Part shown: piece by piece, positions 35,579-48,999 of the stretch
How the letters are laid out: each line of letters begins with the position of its first letter
Numbering within the stretch: the stretch's first letter is position 1
Source: Xanthostigma xanthostigma
Lineage: Eukaryota > Arthropoda > Insecta > Raphidioptera > Raphidiidae
Direction: 5' to 3'
DNA: 64,000 bases
NCBI GenBank assembly: GCA_963575645.1
Contig: OY754468.1
Location: forward strand, 21,848,465-21,912,464
Position numbers and translations under genes: made by a program
The notes under the pieces: generated by a model
What the model saw: the letters and a program-made list of their open reading frames with translations, nothing else
What the model was told of the DNA's origin: nothing
Databases searched by the model: none

Positions 35579-36738
35579 TTAAACGAACTCGGTAAAAACA
35601 AATCTATAGGACTACAGGACTACCTATAATCATGCAGAAATGACTGAATTTCGCTCTACCTTTCATATCTATGTTATTATGAATTCTGTTTTCATTCATT
35701 CCAGTTAAATATATATATTGTCTGCATAGTTTCGATGTACGGCGCCATTACTGATCTTCTCTTGAGACTAGGACACTCTCCCATTGTTTTTATCAATCAT
35801 TTAAATAGAAGCTAAATTATGTTACTTTTGTAGTCAATGATATGTAAATTGTCTATTTGCACCTTGATTGACTGTCGACGCTATCGACGGTAGTGTCTAT
35901 TGGGGCTGGGTTGCCGTTTCCCATCGCAAACAATTTGACATTTTCTTTTAAATGTCGGATCAGTGTTTATCAATTCTAAGGTCCTCCGCAACGACATGCA
36001 AATTGCAACCATGCAACTGAAATTGCTTCTCGATTTGCAAATATGGTCGCGTCGTGTTTCTGCAGTCGACCCATGTGCGGCTCCCCATTCTCTGACATAC
36101 GAAATGTCACAGAACGATCGCATCGTGAACCGGTTTGAAACTCAAATTGAAAAGCAATCGACCCATGTGCGAAAGAACGAAGTTTTTAATCTTCGTCAGC
36201 ATAACTGATTTTTTTATTTACATCATATTTTTAGCATTATTTTACACTTAATTCAATGTACTTCGCAATGCCTATATTTATTTTGAGGCTTTTGTAAGTG
36301 TAAATTAAAACCTTCCTCACTTTGATGCAGTAGCTTTGAAAAAAACACGCGAGTTCCGAATACGTTTTTTAAGACCACCAGCAGTCAGTGTTATTATTTT
36401 TTAATAATATATCGAAAAAATAATAGTATAACCGGTTTTCGAATTAGAATCTATAGGAACTGGAGTCGTGTATTGAAGAAGCCAAATAATAAACTGAAAA
36501 TATGAATTGATATTAAACCCTAATAATTTAAGCTGTTGGTGACCTTAGAAAAAAGGAATCGTGAAAACGCCATATAAAAGTACATTTTAGTAGCTTTTGT
36601 ATTAATATTTCTAATACATTTATTAAATATATGAGTTGTAATTAATTTGAGTCTATCGTGATAACCGTTGTAATCGAAAATACACTGGACGTGTTGCTTT
36701 TTCATCCTTAAAGATTGTGGCATCATGAATATGTCTGT

Positions 36739-36883
36739 CATCAATCAATCGCCATCCGTTCGTTGTAAGCTATTAACCGTTTGGAAGCGCTGTTCTCTTG
36801 TTTGGTATCGTGCTACTGTTTTTCCATCCCTGAATGTTGTCACACGGTGGACCATAAACACTCCAGTCCGCCATCAATCAATC
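36739..36883. promoter_or_regulatory. Pair of identical Exd/Hox-like sites
   Basis: CATCAATCAATC occurs at 36739-36750 and 36872-36883. Its reverse GATTGATTGATG contains TGATTGAT, the kind of composite site bound by PBC (Exd)-Hox pairs. Both are next to GCC. The surrounding 250 bp is not obviously repetitive. Regulation is inferred. Confidence 0.3.
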
Positions 36884-38048
36884 TCCTTGCATTCATTATA
36901 AATTAGTTCCCTGCGCAGTTTGTATTAACCGACCGCAATGCTCTGTCACCTGAAGCCGTCAATAGTTTCTGCGTTAAGTTAGTAGCTATCATCGTTTTTT
37001 TGTTGATTATTTGATTGTTGCTTGCTTATCAATTGTGGTCTTTCCGTCTGACTCATGGGTCCACCTCTAACCGAGGAGTGAAACTATGGTGATGACGATA
37101 TAGGTTCGTAAATACTCCTGAGGAAGTTAGTTCGAGTTGCGTGGAACCATTTGTACACTTTTCGAAGTCAAACTTCTTTAGGCGCGGCTTGATATTAACT
37201 TAGATCTTTCTTCTGAAGTAGTCGGACGGAACGTATTTACGCAGTTTCTGCTATTTAAAGGCAATGATTAACAGATGGCGGCATCAAAATGCATCAGTAT
37301 AGAACGAGAGGTGACACATACTCAAACCAATAAACATAGCCAATTGAATGTGATTTAATTTACAAGTGATTTATTTTTTGAGTGAATACCATATACCCCA
37401 AAAAGGGATAGTGGTAAAAACAATTAATTAAAACAAGTTTAACTTCAACCGTGTGTGAAGGTTACAAATCTCGTACATAAAAATCTCATCTAATTTTTTA
37501 ACTAACTTTTATGGAATTTTGTTTACGGAAAATGTTTCCGGAACACCTGTATATTGGTTTTCAAATTGTGCAATGGAAGATTGGAAGAAGTTGCAGACTT
37601 CTTGTTGGTGGTAAACAAGCGGACGATTAGTGCTAGCTAATGAAACGTCACTTGTAACATTGTTTATATCTTTCTGCCTTCTGGTGTGACAATACTTACT
37701 GCACAACACACGCACCATTCACTGTGTACTCTGAATCGGAATTTCTCAACCTTTTTATAGGATATATATCGCGAATCAAGGGATGTGTGCACGGTGTAGT
37801 GATAAAATGCTAGACTAGGAATTAGAAGCTCCGAGTTTTTAACACTCCTTTAATTAACTTCACCTGCATTTGTGTAACTTTGTATGTGTATCTAATGGAA
37901 TCATTCAATTTAATTTTCAGACGTCTTAATAATTTGAATTTTTTACACGTTTTAAGAACCCATGACAATATAATAATTTATATAAATGTTTATAAGTATT
38001 TAAATAATTTATATAAACATAGTCATTTGAGTGCTGCGTTTTAGAGTT

Positions 38049-38410
38049 ATAATTAAAATTAGCAGTCCCGCCCGGTTTCACCCAGGTGCAAAAGAACGAA
38101 TGGGGGAGGGACATGAGTACGCACATTCATCTTTGTTTACTGAGATTAATATTGTGTCTAAATCTCATGATGATCGGAGTTACCGTTCAAAAGTTTTTGT
38201 CGGACGGACAAATTTTGAATTACATTTTGCAAAATTTTTCATTGATGCTCCGCTCCTATTGGTCGTAGCGTGATATTATATAGCCTATAGCCTTCCTCGA
38301 TAAATGGGCTATCGAACAAAAGAAAATTTTTCAATTTGAACCAGTAGTTCCTGAGATTAGCGCGTTGAACCAAACAAACAAACTCTTCAGCTTTATATAT
38401 TAGTATAGAT
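38049..38410 (+). repeat. Non-LTR retroelement 3' tail or SINE
   Basis: Starts near CCCGCCCGGTTTCACCCAGG and GTGCAAAAGAACGAATGGGG and ends TATATTAGTATAGAT, a typical RTE-like terminus. A second copy lies reversed at 57795-58030, sharing TCATGATGATCGGAGTTAC and TTTTGTCGGACG. A third relative is nested at 53219-53846. Confidence 0.7.
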
Positions 38411-38417
38411 TAGAGTT

Positions 38418-38490
38418 GAAAAAATAAAAAAAAAACACTCTTTTATAGTAATGTGGACTATAAGAGTGTTTTTTTTTTTTTTTGATATTT
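38418..38490. repeat. Small imperfect hairpin with A/T-rich arms
   Basis: AAAAAAAAACACTCTTTTATAG is inverted as CTATAAGAGTGTTTTTTTTT about 10 bases later, with a short bulge. It is probably a tiny foldback repeat directly behind the retroelement tail. Confidence 0.6.
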
Positions 38491-38676
38491 TTTAAGCTCT
38501 ATATTTTGTTCGACCGTCGAATACGTCCGTTGAAATTTTCTCAATGGTTACTCAATACTTCACAATTAAAAGCTTATTAATTATTAAAAAATAACTACAA
38601 CACACATTCCGCTAAACATCATCAGGCGATTTTCATTAGATCTTTTGAGGCCGACGTATTGAAAGTGATTATTATA

Positions 38677-38919
38677 CAGGCTGACCGGTAATTGACTCCT
38701 AAAGCTGAAAAACATGAAATTTATACTGTTAGATTTTATGTTTTGTGTTAAAACTTACAATAAATAAAAAATTAAATTAAAAATTATTCACAGAAGTGTC
38801 TTTATAAAAAAAAAAAAAAAATGACGCATTTCCGATCCCCAAATTATAAAGTTAAATCATTCCAAATTAATCATAGTTTCTTCTCCCGAGAGGAATACAG
38901 GCAATTACCAGTCACCCTA
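38677..38919. mobile_element. TA-flanked MITE, short relative of 13419-13878
   Basis: Starts CAGGCTGACCGGTAATTG and ends with the near-inverse CAATTACCAGTCACCCT form; the inward TTCTTCTCCCGAGAGGAATA matches the longer member. Most of the left inverted repeat is deleted. A hAT element has inserted right at its edge (38923-39601). Confidence 0.7.
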
Positions 38920-38922
38920 TAA

Positions 38923-39601
38923 CAGTGATGGCGAAACTTTTTGAGAAATAGGTCTAATTTTGTTAATTATTTTTTTAGTACTAGCTCGTGGGAGAGGGGG
39001 ATGGTTAAATACTATTTTTTTTAGTTCAAAACACGACGTTTTACGACCATGCTGGATTCAGCGTGCTTTTTTCTATAAGCTTGATGATTTTGCCATAGTT
39101 CCGAAAGAACCGCATTTTTTTAATGAAGTATGCCTTGAAAAAATTGCAAAAGTCGAATTCTTTAATATACTTTTGAAATTGAGAATTCTTGCAAAAAAAC
39201 GTACGCTGAATTCATGATGAGCGTAAGCAAACGTCTGTATCTCTTTTAGTTTGGAAACTACGGCCATTCGGAGTTTTTTTTTATGATTTTCTGGAAACTA
39301 TAAACGCAAATAACTTCTAAAGCAAAAGACATACAGACGTGTGTTTGTGCTCATTAGATTCAGCGTGTTTTTTTCTATAAGCATGACGATTTTGCTAAAA
39401 TTTCGAAAGATTTTGGTTTTCATCAAAAATCGCATTTTTTTAAAGGGGTTATGCCTTGAAAAAATTGCAAAACACACATTACGGAACACTCAGGGCGCGA
39501 GTTCTACTCGCACTTGTCCGTCTTTTTCTAATATTATTGACTGTTCTCTCTTTTGGTCATTTAAAAAGTCTGGCCGGCGGGTCATAGGTTCGCCATCACT
39601 G
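38923..39601. mobile_element. hAT element, 679 bp, with internal duplication
   Basis: Ends are CAGTGATGGCGAAAC on the left and, reversed, CAGTGATGGCGAACC on the right. An exact 8-bp duplication CCCTATAA lies at 38915-38922 and 39602-39609. Two similar blocks of about 110 bp (from ATTCAGCGTG to ATGCCTTGAAAAAATTGCAA) lie at about 39056-39150 and 39358-39472. The open frames are not recognisable as transposase. Confidence 0.92.
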
Positions 39602-39909
39602 CCCTATAATATAGTCATGGCGTTTAAAGGGTTGATGTATAATTTCGGTGTATACGCTAATACTTTTATCAAAGTGTTTTATTGCTAATGAATAATGAAA
39701 TAATTGATTTATGTTAATGAAACAAGCAGCGTTATATACTTCTTATATACATATATTATTTACGTAAAGTATTTTAAAATGAATAATGCATGTTGGCATG
39801 GCATCTACATACTTACATATTATATTGATGATAATATGTAAAACATTCGGCGATACCGATCTGTTTACGTGTTTCGGCCACATGATTCACTCACTCACTT
39901 ACCGACCCC

Positions 39910-42900
39910 GCGTGCTCTCTCTGTGTTCAAAGACATTTCACGTTTTAGTCCTTCGAACATATTTTTTGTCCGAATTATTACGTTTTTCATTTGTATTATA
40001 TGAACTGGACAAGTAGCATGTTAACATGTTAAACGCCGAAAGTGAAAGATGTATCAAGTAGATGCCGTAGTTAATTTTTTTCTTTTCCTATTAAAATTTC
40101 TTGGAAAAATACTATTAACAGAGTTTTATATATTACGTCATTCAAGAAAGTGTTAACATGGAAATATCTGAGAGCTTGTGAAGTGGTATTATTTATGTTT
40201 TTATTTTTAGAATTTCAAAATAATTAAATATCTGTAAATGTATCGACTTTATTTATATTGACTTTATGCTATTTACTATTTAAGCCTGTTTTTTCCAAGG
40301 AGCAAGTGCTCATTTGAAATAATAAAATAGTCTCTTTATTTGAACGGCGCAATCGTTTTTTCAGACCATGAAAACTTCCCTTGCAAAAATTAACTGGGAA
40401 ACAGTAATTTTCGAAATTTTATATACCATTCAGATACCGACTCAGGATCAGCCGATTGGATGTTCGACATTGCCACAAGATTGTGTCTAGCAGTGTTCGA
40501 AATCATCGCTATTAGAAAAGCGTGATCGAACTAACTTGATTTTTTGACCCACAAGATAAACGCCACAGATTTCGCCTCTTTTCGGATACTTTAGTTGAGT
40601 TCCCAGAAAACTCTGTGCCGAAATTAAATCTTCTGGATCACCGGGTAGTGCAAAAAGATCTCTGGACGGAAAAGTAAATAGACACTAGTTTTATATACAA
40701 TAGATTATAATAATAAATCATTCCGCTTGACCCTGTCACGACAGTAGGCATTCAGTTATTTTTGTTTGAAACATCTAATGGCGCGTTTGGTTGGGTGTAA
40801 AACCGTGCAATTATCACGACACTTTTATGGTAGGACATTACGTTTGTGTGCGTTGGATAGAACATGGCTTTAATTTAGGGCGACATCTAAATAACAGGGT
40901 GAATTTTAGTAGATGACAGGACAAAATTTATTTACAGGGCGATATTTATTTACTAGAATTTCGCTCAAAATGTTTCACATCGGTCAGGCGTCCCACGACG
41001 ACTTACATTTTTTATATAATATGTTTGATTTTATAACGTACGGAAAAAAACATTTTTTTCTAATTTAACTGTTTTGGATAACCTAAAATTCAATTGAAAA
41101 CGTCAAGAGAGTATACAGTTATAGAATGTACCATTATGGTTAATCCTAAATTAATTTTAGTCTTCAGGAAAGTATAGTTCATTTTTGTACACTATACTGT
41201 TTTATAAGTAATTTGTTTTGCTCAGATTGAATTTTATTCGGCTTATATGTAGACAACTAATTAGATTTAATGAGGAATAAAATAATTAATGTGGGTAGTA
41301 CCTACATCCAAAATTAAAAATTATAATTTTAAAAATAATAAGGTAGGTATATATTTTAAACAACGAAATAACGCATATTTTTCTAATACATTTATAAATT
41401 CATAAATGGAAATTTTGTTTGCTGTTTTTTTGTTTTATTTCTTAAAGAGTCTTTGTTTAAAAAACTGTTAAATTTTTATAATATTCAATTAACAAATATT
41501 TAAAAGATCTATATTTTCGATAAAAACAATTAAATTACGACTGATTATCTTTTAAAAGTACACCATTTCGGAGATTCAGCTCTTTGGATTTTATGTACAT
41601 TGAGAAATGAGTTATTTAAAAAACATAATTATGAAACTATTTCATTTACATTGGATTCAGATTTTCTCAAAATGTAGACTAACCCATTTGATTTACATTC
41701 AATTAAGGGCTAAAAAAATAGTAGGCTAATTCAGAAATCTATCCAAAAACATGGTACCAAAACAGCAGTAGCTGAGGCTATCTACACTATAATAATGACT
41801 TTAAAATTGTTGTATCAATTGAAAAAATTAATTACTTGTGTAATAGCATTTATACTGTCAAAAATAATGTTACCACGTTTTTTTATAGAAACTGAGTCTA
41901 CTATTTGATATAACTTGAAGTTAATCAAATAAAGATATTTAACGTATAAAGTCAGTGTGTTGATTGGAATCAAACGCACCGTCTATTGCGTTCTCCTTTC
42001 TGCGTATGATACAAAATAACCGAAAAAGTAACTAGAAAACAATTTGAAAAAGATTCCGTTATAATTTTATATATTGTAATATTGTTATTTATATATTATA
42101 TTTTTTCAACTAAAATTGCTGTAATGTTTGAGCTACAGTAACTATTTGTCTAAGTAATCGAAGGTCATGATTATATTACGTATTTGTATTTATAACTAAT
42201 TTTAGAATATTGTATGTTAAAATCGAAATTTGGCTTACAAATTTATTAAAAAAAATTCTCACAACAATTATAATGATGAACATTTTTCCATAGAAGTAAA
42301 ATGCAAATTGAAAATACTAACTTAAAAAACTGAACAATAATTTAATCTGAAAACATAAATCTTAAATGTCCATCTTACTGTTTAGCTCCATAGTAATTTG
42401 AAATGAGTAAAAAAATTTAGTGTGTGCCAAATATGATAGAACACATACACTATGTGACTATATTAGGTAAGAACTAATAATATTTGGAGAAACTGTGCAT
42501 CGTTGATTATTTTGGGTGAATCATATATATTAATACGCTAAGGTTTAAGATGTTTGCCTCCCTTTTTAGAAAAAACCACACAATTTCTCCACATAAATTA
42601 TATATCATTTTACAGATAATTGCTTGCTCTACTGACATCGACAACTAAAAAATTTATTGTTGCTATTGTTTTTGTAAATTAATTAAACTCTGAACAACGG
42701 CTGCCATCTGACGGCGTAACGTTAACACTTCGATCTGTCATCTGACCTTCATATTGTAAATACTGCATACTGCCATCTGACGGGCAACGCTGAACAACGC
42801 TTTTGCTACTTGCGCCTCTATATGACAATTTTAGAAAAATATTTCTTTCACAACAAAAAGAAGAACGTTATAAGCAGTGTGCAAACTTAGAAACGAATTG

Positions 42901-43118
42901 AATACCTGCAATCATATTTAAAAAATAATTTTGTAAAGTGATAATTATTATACTTTTTTAGTGCGAATAATTCGCACAGGTCACGCTAGTATTGTTTCAT
43001 TTTCGAAACATAAAAAATTGGTTGTCTGTAAAGTCGGTTTACGGACGATAGTTTTACGTGATGACGTATTCCGTAATACATAACCTAAATTTATATAATA
43101 ATTATAATAATTCGAATC
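39910..43118. other. AT-rich intron DNA, no element named
   Basis: Nothing could be assigned with confidence. CTGCCATCTGACGG-type phrases recur at about 42710 and 42773. The CTTACCGACCCCGCGTGCTC patch at about 39900-39940 is GC-richer but unexplained. Confidence 0.3.
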
Positions 43119-43476
43119 TATGATATTGCATCTTTCGCTTCAAATTTAGGTTAATTTTATTTATTTAAAATACTCACCATATAATATTTCTTAATAAATA
43201 ATAAATAATATATTCTTCCGTATTTATTTTAAGTCTCAAAGATTAGCTGTCATAATATTTATAAAACAATTGTTTCACTGTTTATAATATAAAATTCCAA
43301 AACCTACTTACAATATTTAAGTATTTTCATACGTCAAAAAATTGATTTTTATAATGATAAAATTTGTAAGAAAACGATTTTTTCGAGAGATGAGACCTAG
43401 CTAAAACGATTTTTTGCCCCCCAAAATCCCTTTTCAGTAAATTTCATCCAAATCGTTAGGGCCGTTTTCGAGAAAA
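43119..43476. repeat. Dispersed repeat, second copy of 10014-10386
   Basis: Matches 10014-10386 in the same orientation, from ATCTATGATATTGCATC to CGTTTTCGAGAAAA, with several small deletions. The sequence following the shared part differs, so the common block ends at GAGAAAA. Confidence 0.75.
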
Positions 43477-45950
43477 GCACGCACAGGGTCAGGCGGAACG
43501 TTACGCGTTACGAACGTTAGGAACGTTACGTTACACTTTTTCGAACATGCAGCCGGTGTTTTATCAATTTATAAGATTGGTGATTCATCAATTTATAAGA
43601 CGTTATCACGTCAAAAAGAAAATTAAATAGGTCTACATAATGATGACGATGCATGGGGGCTGTAACATTTCTCGGCGCAATCAGACGTACAGAGAAGGAG
43701 TGGTCCTAGTTGACCCAAAAGTGCACCCTTAAAGGGATTTTTGTGTTTCCCCTTTTTTATGCTGGATCTAGTCGGCAAATAATCTGGATCTTCATTCTTG
43801 CTATGAACCCCAGAAGAATTGCTACTGGATTATCCTTGGGAATGATTCCATCCTCTCAGTGTAAACAAAGATTGTTATCTTCCTGTAGGCTAGAGCTTCC
43901 CATTTGAGTATGATTTGGGTGACATAGTGTTGATTCTTGCTCTATATCTATCAAAAGTAGGCGTGACTCCTCAAAAACTCAATCACATTCCTGATGTCAG
44001 CCTTCTGAGTTTAAATTATGTTGTCCGTGAGTCTTGGGGAAGAACCTACGATCATTTTCTTTCCATATTTGTTACCTAAAACTAGGACCCATCTGAGAAA
44101 TGTTGCTCGCAGATCCATCTCCAGGTACTGTATTACCCCAGCACTATTTAGTTCTTGAAAATGTCATAAGTTTAATCAAATTAATAATAATAATAATAAA
44201 TTTATTTCAATAAATATAGTACAAATAATATAAGAAGAAACTAATCAAAACTGGATTTAAATTATGTATCAAGTTTACAAGAGTTTCTGTGAGATTACAA
44301 AATTAATAAGGGAATTGTTAGCTTGTACAGATATTGTAGTTTATAGACATTCGGCTTGTCTGAATAATTCAAACTTCAAAATACAGTCTATAAAATAATT
44401 GATTTAAAAAGAATATGCGAGGTATTGTATTAGGGCCATTATATTTACATTATTTTGTAATGTACTTGTAGTAGAGTCATCATTTTACAGATAAGACACG
44501 CCTTATCAACAGAAAAAATCAACAGTTGATATTTATATGAAGACGACTTCGTCTTATCTTTATTTAGAACTAGATTAGAATGGAAATTTATTGCTTATTT
44601 TGTACAGAATGAAACATAGCTGACAGACTAACGGATATGACGAGAAAATAAGTGTAATAAGTACCAGTCGTGAACCCGGCTTTGCTCGGATCTAGTTCTG
44701 GGTGTATTTAAAGTCGTGTCAAAAATACCCATATATTATGGTGCTGATTCTGTGGGGTAGATTGTACACACCAAACCGAGTAGGATATTAATTCCACCTG
44801 TTTTTAATTAAAAATCAAGTATGTCAAATTTATCGAAATGATGAAAACAATTCTTGGCAGGATAACCATGAACCTAAACAATTTCGATAATCTTAGTATT
44901 TGAATTATCGCCAAACAATGTTCTCTCTATTTTTTTTACTGACTGCGCGGTACAAAAGTTTATGGGAGCAAAAATGTTCAAAACGTATGCAAAAGGGTGA
45001 AAGTGGGGGAGGAGATCCCGTGCCTCTATTTGAAGTATTTTTTTTTAAAAGTACCTGCTCATTTTAATAACACAAACAAGAAAAGGTTTTTGACATTTTT
45101 AGATGCAATTATTTTATAAAATGAAATAAAAAAATGGGGAATATTGTGTGCAACTTTCGAAAAATTAGTGTGTGGACGTGCATCCGCGCAGCTTAGAAGG
45201 AACACTACTGCCAAAGCGAATTAGTAATTTTTGATAGATTTCAATGAAGTCTACCGTACCGGAGCGTTATCTATGAACCACTTAAGTGGATACAACAAAA
45301 TTCGATAGTATTACTATTTTATTGACAGAGACCGGAAAGCCGTCATGACGTGTGTCATGTGTCATTCATTATTATTATCTAATAGCGTTTAAATATTTTT
45401 GATAGAAAAAAATTATCAGGATTGAAAACTTCTAGTGCCATCTATTGTTATAAAAAATCGTTTATTAGAACTGCAGACCCATAATTTGGCTACAGAACAC
45501 TGCCGATAGCTTGCTCTTGACCAATTTTTTTTGCAGTGTTTGAATTTTGTAAATGAAACATTCTGTACATTACTTACATTTGTAAATGCGATAGATACTG
45601 GAATGTGCGTGTTTGCGTTTCATTGTTATCGCTGTGTAATCACTAATCGTGCATCGTTCTCAAGAAGATATCGTTATAATATTATATTCGAACGTTATTT
45701 CCAGTACGCTAAATCAACATAATCGTTTAAACTGGCACTGCATTATAATATGGCAAACCCATTGGCAAATTTGTGACGCTTGCCGAACTTTTTTGGCCAT
45801 TCATCGTGTGTCAACATAATATGGCAAACGTTTCATACGCTACAATATGTAGAATCTACAAAAATGTGTGGCAATTGGGTTCAGGCGAGAATGAAACACG
45901 TAGGGTGTTTGTGTATTGAAAATGCTGTACTGTAATGAGCAATTCATTTT

Positions 45951-47330
45951 TTAGGGTTCCGTACCTCAAAACTTCAAAAGGAAAAAGGAGCCCTTATAGG
46001 ATCACTTCGTTGTCCGTCTGTCTATCCGTCAAGACCCTTTTTCTCAGGAATGCGTGGAGGTATCAAGTTGAAATTAATACTAATTACCTACTTAGGTCTG
46101 CAATCCCTTAGAGCCGTAAAAAAATCAAATTTCTAACTCGACGCAATCAAAAGATACGATCATTTATGCCGCATATTTGGACAATTGTAAGGGAATCAAA
46201 ATCTGTAAGGTACTTCCCTTTGACCTAGAATCATAAAATTTGGCAAGAAGCAATGACCTATAGCACAACTAAAGAGAAAAATCCGAACCGTAAATTTGTA
46301 GTTACATCACCAAAAAAATGTTTTTTTGCGATGTTAAACTTATTTGAAGTTGGTAAACTGACCGCGACGTATGTCGATGTATGGTATACATAACGTGACC
46401 ATTTATTTTTTTACTCAAAACGGGACATCGGTTTATTTACGTCAATTAGCAGGTTCTCAATAAAAAAACACATTTTTAATGTTTTTTATTCAGAAAAACT
46501 CAGATATTATTACAAATTAAAAATATGCCACATAAAATATCTAGTTATATTTATATTTATCACAGGAACATATTTATATCATTTGCTTATGAGAAAAGAG
46601 GAAGGTATATAATATGCACTTATATCTATGATAATAATCAAATATAGAAATATCAATTGGTTGACATACAATTGTCAAAAATATGATATAGGTATACAGT
46701 TTTTTAAATATTTACATCTTTTTAAACGTAAATTTACTTTTTGTAGCTAAAATAGAAACCCGCACCGCTCGCGTCCGGCGAGCTCCATAATTTTCGCGCG
46801 GTTTCGGAAAACGGGACATTTTTGCGTTCCGAAGCTTTCTTTGGGGACAACGGGACAGGTAACCGAAAAAAGGGACGGTCCCGTTCAAAACGGGACGTAA
46901 GGTCACGTTAGGTATACACTAAACAGGAAAATCTTCGAGACTTGCATACCTGCAAGCTGAAAGCTTCTCGGAATACGTCTTTTTTTTCTTTTAATTTAGT
47001 CGATGGAATTCATTTTGTCTTTTAAAAATAATCTTTAGTTTTTCTGCTAAACTAACCTTTCAATAATAAGTATCTTTTAACATTAGTATTGTATTTACAT
47101 CAATTATTATCAGAAAGGTGGGATATATATACAGTTGTAACATTAGGTAATAAATCTTTAGAATTAGTATTAATAATCAACCTAGTACCCAGCACTATTA
47201 CAAATGTGTGCGTGCGAATTGCGTGGCCAATCGGCTGTCAAATTGTAACCTTGGCTAAATGGCGTCAGATTTGAAAACTGAATATTGGCATACGCGAATG
47301 TCTAAAAAATGGACATTCATTACATCATTA
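45951..47330 (+). repeat. Second copy of the 24249-25436 repeat, split by a hAT MITE
   Basis: The head (45951-46345, GGGTTCCGTACCTCAAAAC...) and tail (47165-47330) match the first copy in order and strand. A 520-bp hAT element lies between them (46391-46910). Confidence 0.75.
46391..46910. mobile_element. hAT-type MITE, TAACGTGACC ends
   Basis: TAACGTGACC begins it and GGTCACGTTA ends it, with AAACGGGAC blocks just inside both. The exact 8-bp duplication GGTATACA lies at 46383-46390 and 46911-46918. It is inserted in an older dispersed repeat. Confidence 0.92.
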
Positions 47331-47890
47331 ATAAATATAACGAATTTGATGCGGTACTTTTTTCTCGGACTGTATCTTACTACAATAAAGAAATTAAATG
47401 CATAAAATGAAAGAACTAGAGTTAAAGTGTTTCACAATCACGATTTGTTGATTAAAAAAACGTGATCTTTTATTTTTATAATTCGATGGAAAAAATCACG
47501 TATATTGCGAACATTAGAATATACAATAGCGGAGTAATGGTTATATGAAGTGTTTAATGCATTGTGATTTGTGATAGATATTTAATAATATCGACTTGCA
47601 TTTTATTTTAGTTATTAAGCATTGGAATTATCTCTCTCAAATCAAATTGAACATTTCTTTTATAGGTAGTATTGTTGTTAACACCACACCTATCACTTCG
47701 TTACGATCTTTCCTGCAGTTCCCAACACCAACTCTGTAGTCTCAGTATCGTAAAGCCTGTATCACACGCGACAACTTTGTTATTTAGAGTGACGGATCTG
47801 TGACTAATCGTCGATTTTTTGTTTTGTCTGCGATTATACACGTCAGTTCGACTTGTGCAATTAGACAAAATATAGGTATAATAAATATAG

Positions 47891-48174
47891 ATAGTTTAAA
47901 AAAAAACTAAAAAACACGCTTTATATCGAACTAAAAAGTAAAAAATATTTTTTTTAAATAAGCTTAAAACAATAATGAATAAAAAATACAAGTATTATTG
48001 TGAAAAAAGCGTGGGGCGCTTTGTTCCACATTTTCGTACATCGAGCGCCCCACGCTTTTTTCACAATAATACTAGTATTTTTTATTCATTATTGTTTTAA
48101 GCTTATTTTAAAAAAAAATATTTTTTACTTTTTAGTTCGATGTAAAGCGTGTTTTTCAGTTTTTTTTAAACTAT
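47891..48174. repeat. Giant foldback, arms of about 130 bp, related to 20842-21050
   Basis: Near-perfect arms (47891-48020 and 48043-48174) meet at the tip GCGTGGGGCGCTTTGTTCC. The tip and loop are the exact reverse complement of those at 20924-20970. The outer arm segments (CACGCTTTATATCG, ACTAAAAAGTAAAAAATA) are also shared, but an extra AT-rich stretch with an AATACAAGTATTATTG phrase is inserted in both arms of this copy. Confidence 0.9.
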
Positions 48175-48243
48175 ACTTATTTTCCACTTTTTAGTTCGAT
48201 TTATTGGAAAAAATGTGCCGAAAAAAAACAATTTTTTTTTTCG

Positions 48244-48345
48244 GCGTGGACGGGATTAGAACCCACGACCCGTGATTCAGAGAGTTGACGTCAGCTAAGA
48301 CCCGTGCGTTAGACCGCTTGGCTAACCACTGTAGTTACCGTGCTG
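48244..48345 (-). repeat. tRNA-like (class II type) sequence, non-functional
   Basis: On the minus strand: A box TAGCCAAGCGG in a perfect D stem (GTTAG/CTAAC), and a B box GGTTCTAATCC with one change from consensus. The spacing suits a Leu/Ser-type tRNA with a long variable arm. The acceptor strands do not pair and the anticodon stem is broken, so it is a tRNA-derived SINE head or pseudogene. It lies beside the foldback and may belong to the same composite repeat. Confidence 0.6.
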
Positions 48346-48814
48346 GCATATTATAATACTACAATAATAAACCACTTGCTGTAGTCCAAACGTAGGTTAC
48401 AAACAAACAAACATACATACATACATACATACAAACTTACAAGTGAAGTTAATATAAAGCGTGCAAAAAAAAGATATAGCGACGTATCATTTGAAATATA
48501 AGAAATCTAGTATAATTATTTAAAATTTTTAATGTGCGTTTATCAGTTTGTCTATACTTCTATAATAATCTTAAACAGAGTGTGTTTGTTGATATAAGTA
48601 TGTAGGGGGTAATCTCTAGGAACTATTGAACCGATTCGAAAAATTCTTCCACTAAAAAAAAGCTGCAATATCCCTGAGTAATGTAGGTTATATATAATTT
48701 TGATAAAAATTACTTTCAGTTCGAAATCTGAATTTTTGTAAATCAATTCTGAAGAACAAGCGTTGCTTGGGTGCTTTATCGGCGTGCGCTGACCAAATGG
48801 TTGAATATACGTGG

Positions 48815-48895
48815 ATCGACCGAATAGTTTAACTGGAAAAATACTTTACATGTAGGTACATAATCGGAAGTTCTGGGTTCGAACCCCAGTTTAGG
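48815..48895 (+). repeat. tRNA-like sequence
   Basis: Has a perfect B box GGTTCGAACCCC inside a strong T stem (CTGGG/CCCAG) and a weak A box (TAGTTTAACTGG). No acceptor pairing was found. It is followed by an A run, so a tRNA-derived SINE is likely. Confidence 0.5.
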
Positions 48896-48999
48896 CTATT
48901 TGGAAAAAAACATGTATTTTCGACTTTTGAGTTATTAATATTGCCCGACTGACACATACTATTGTTATATTTGATACTAGTGGCCCGGCTTCCTGAATT

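Noticed and set aside
39341-39688. 115-codon frame within the hAT element
   Set aside because: Crosses the element's right end into flanking DNA and has no hAT transposase motif.
48244-48345. Functional tRNA gene on the minus strand
   Set aside because: A and B boxes and D stem are good, but acceptor strands do not pair and the anticodon stem is broken.
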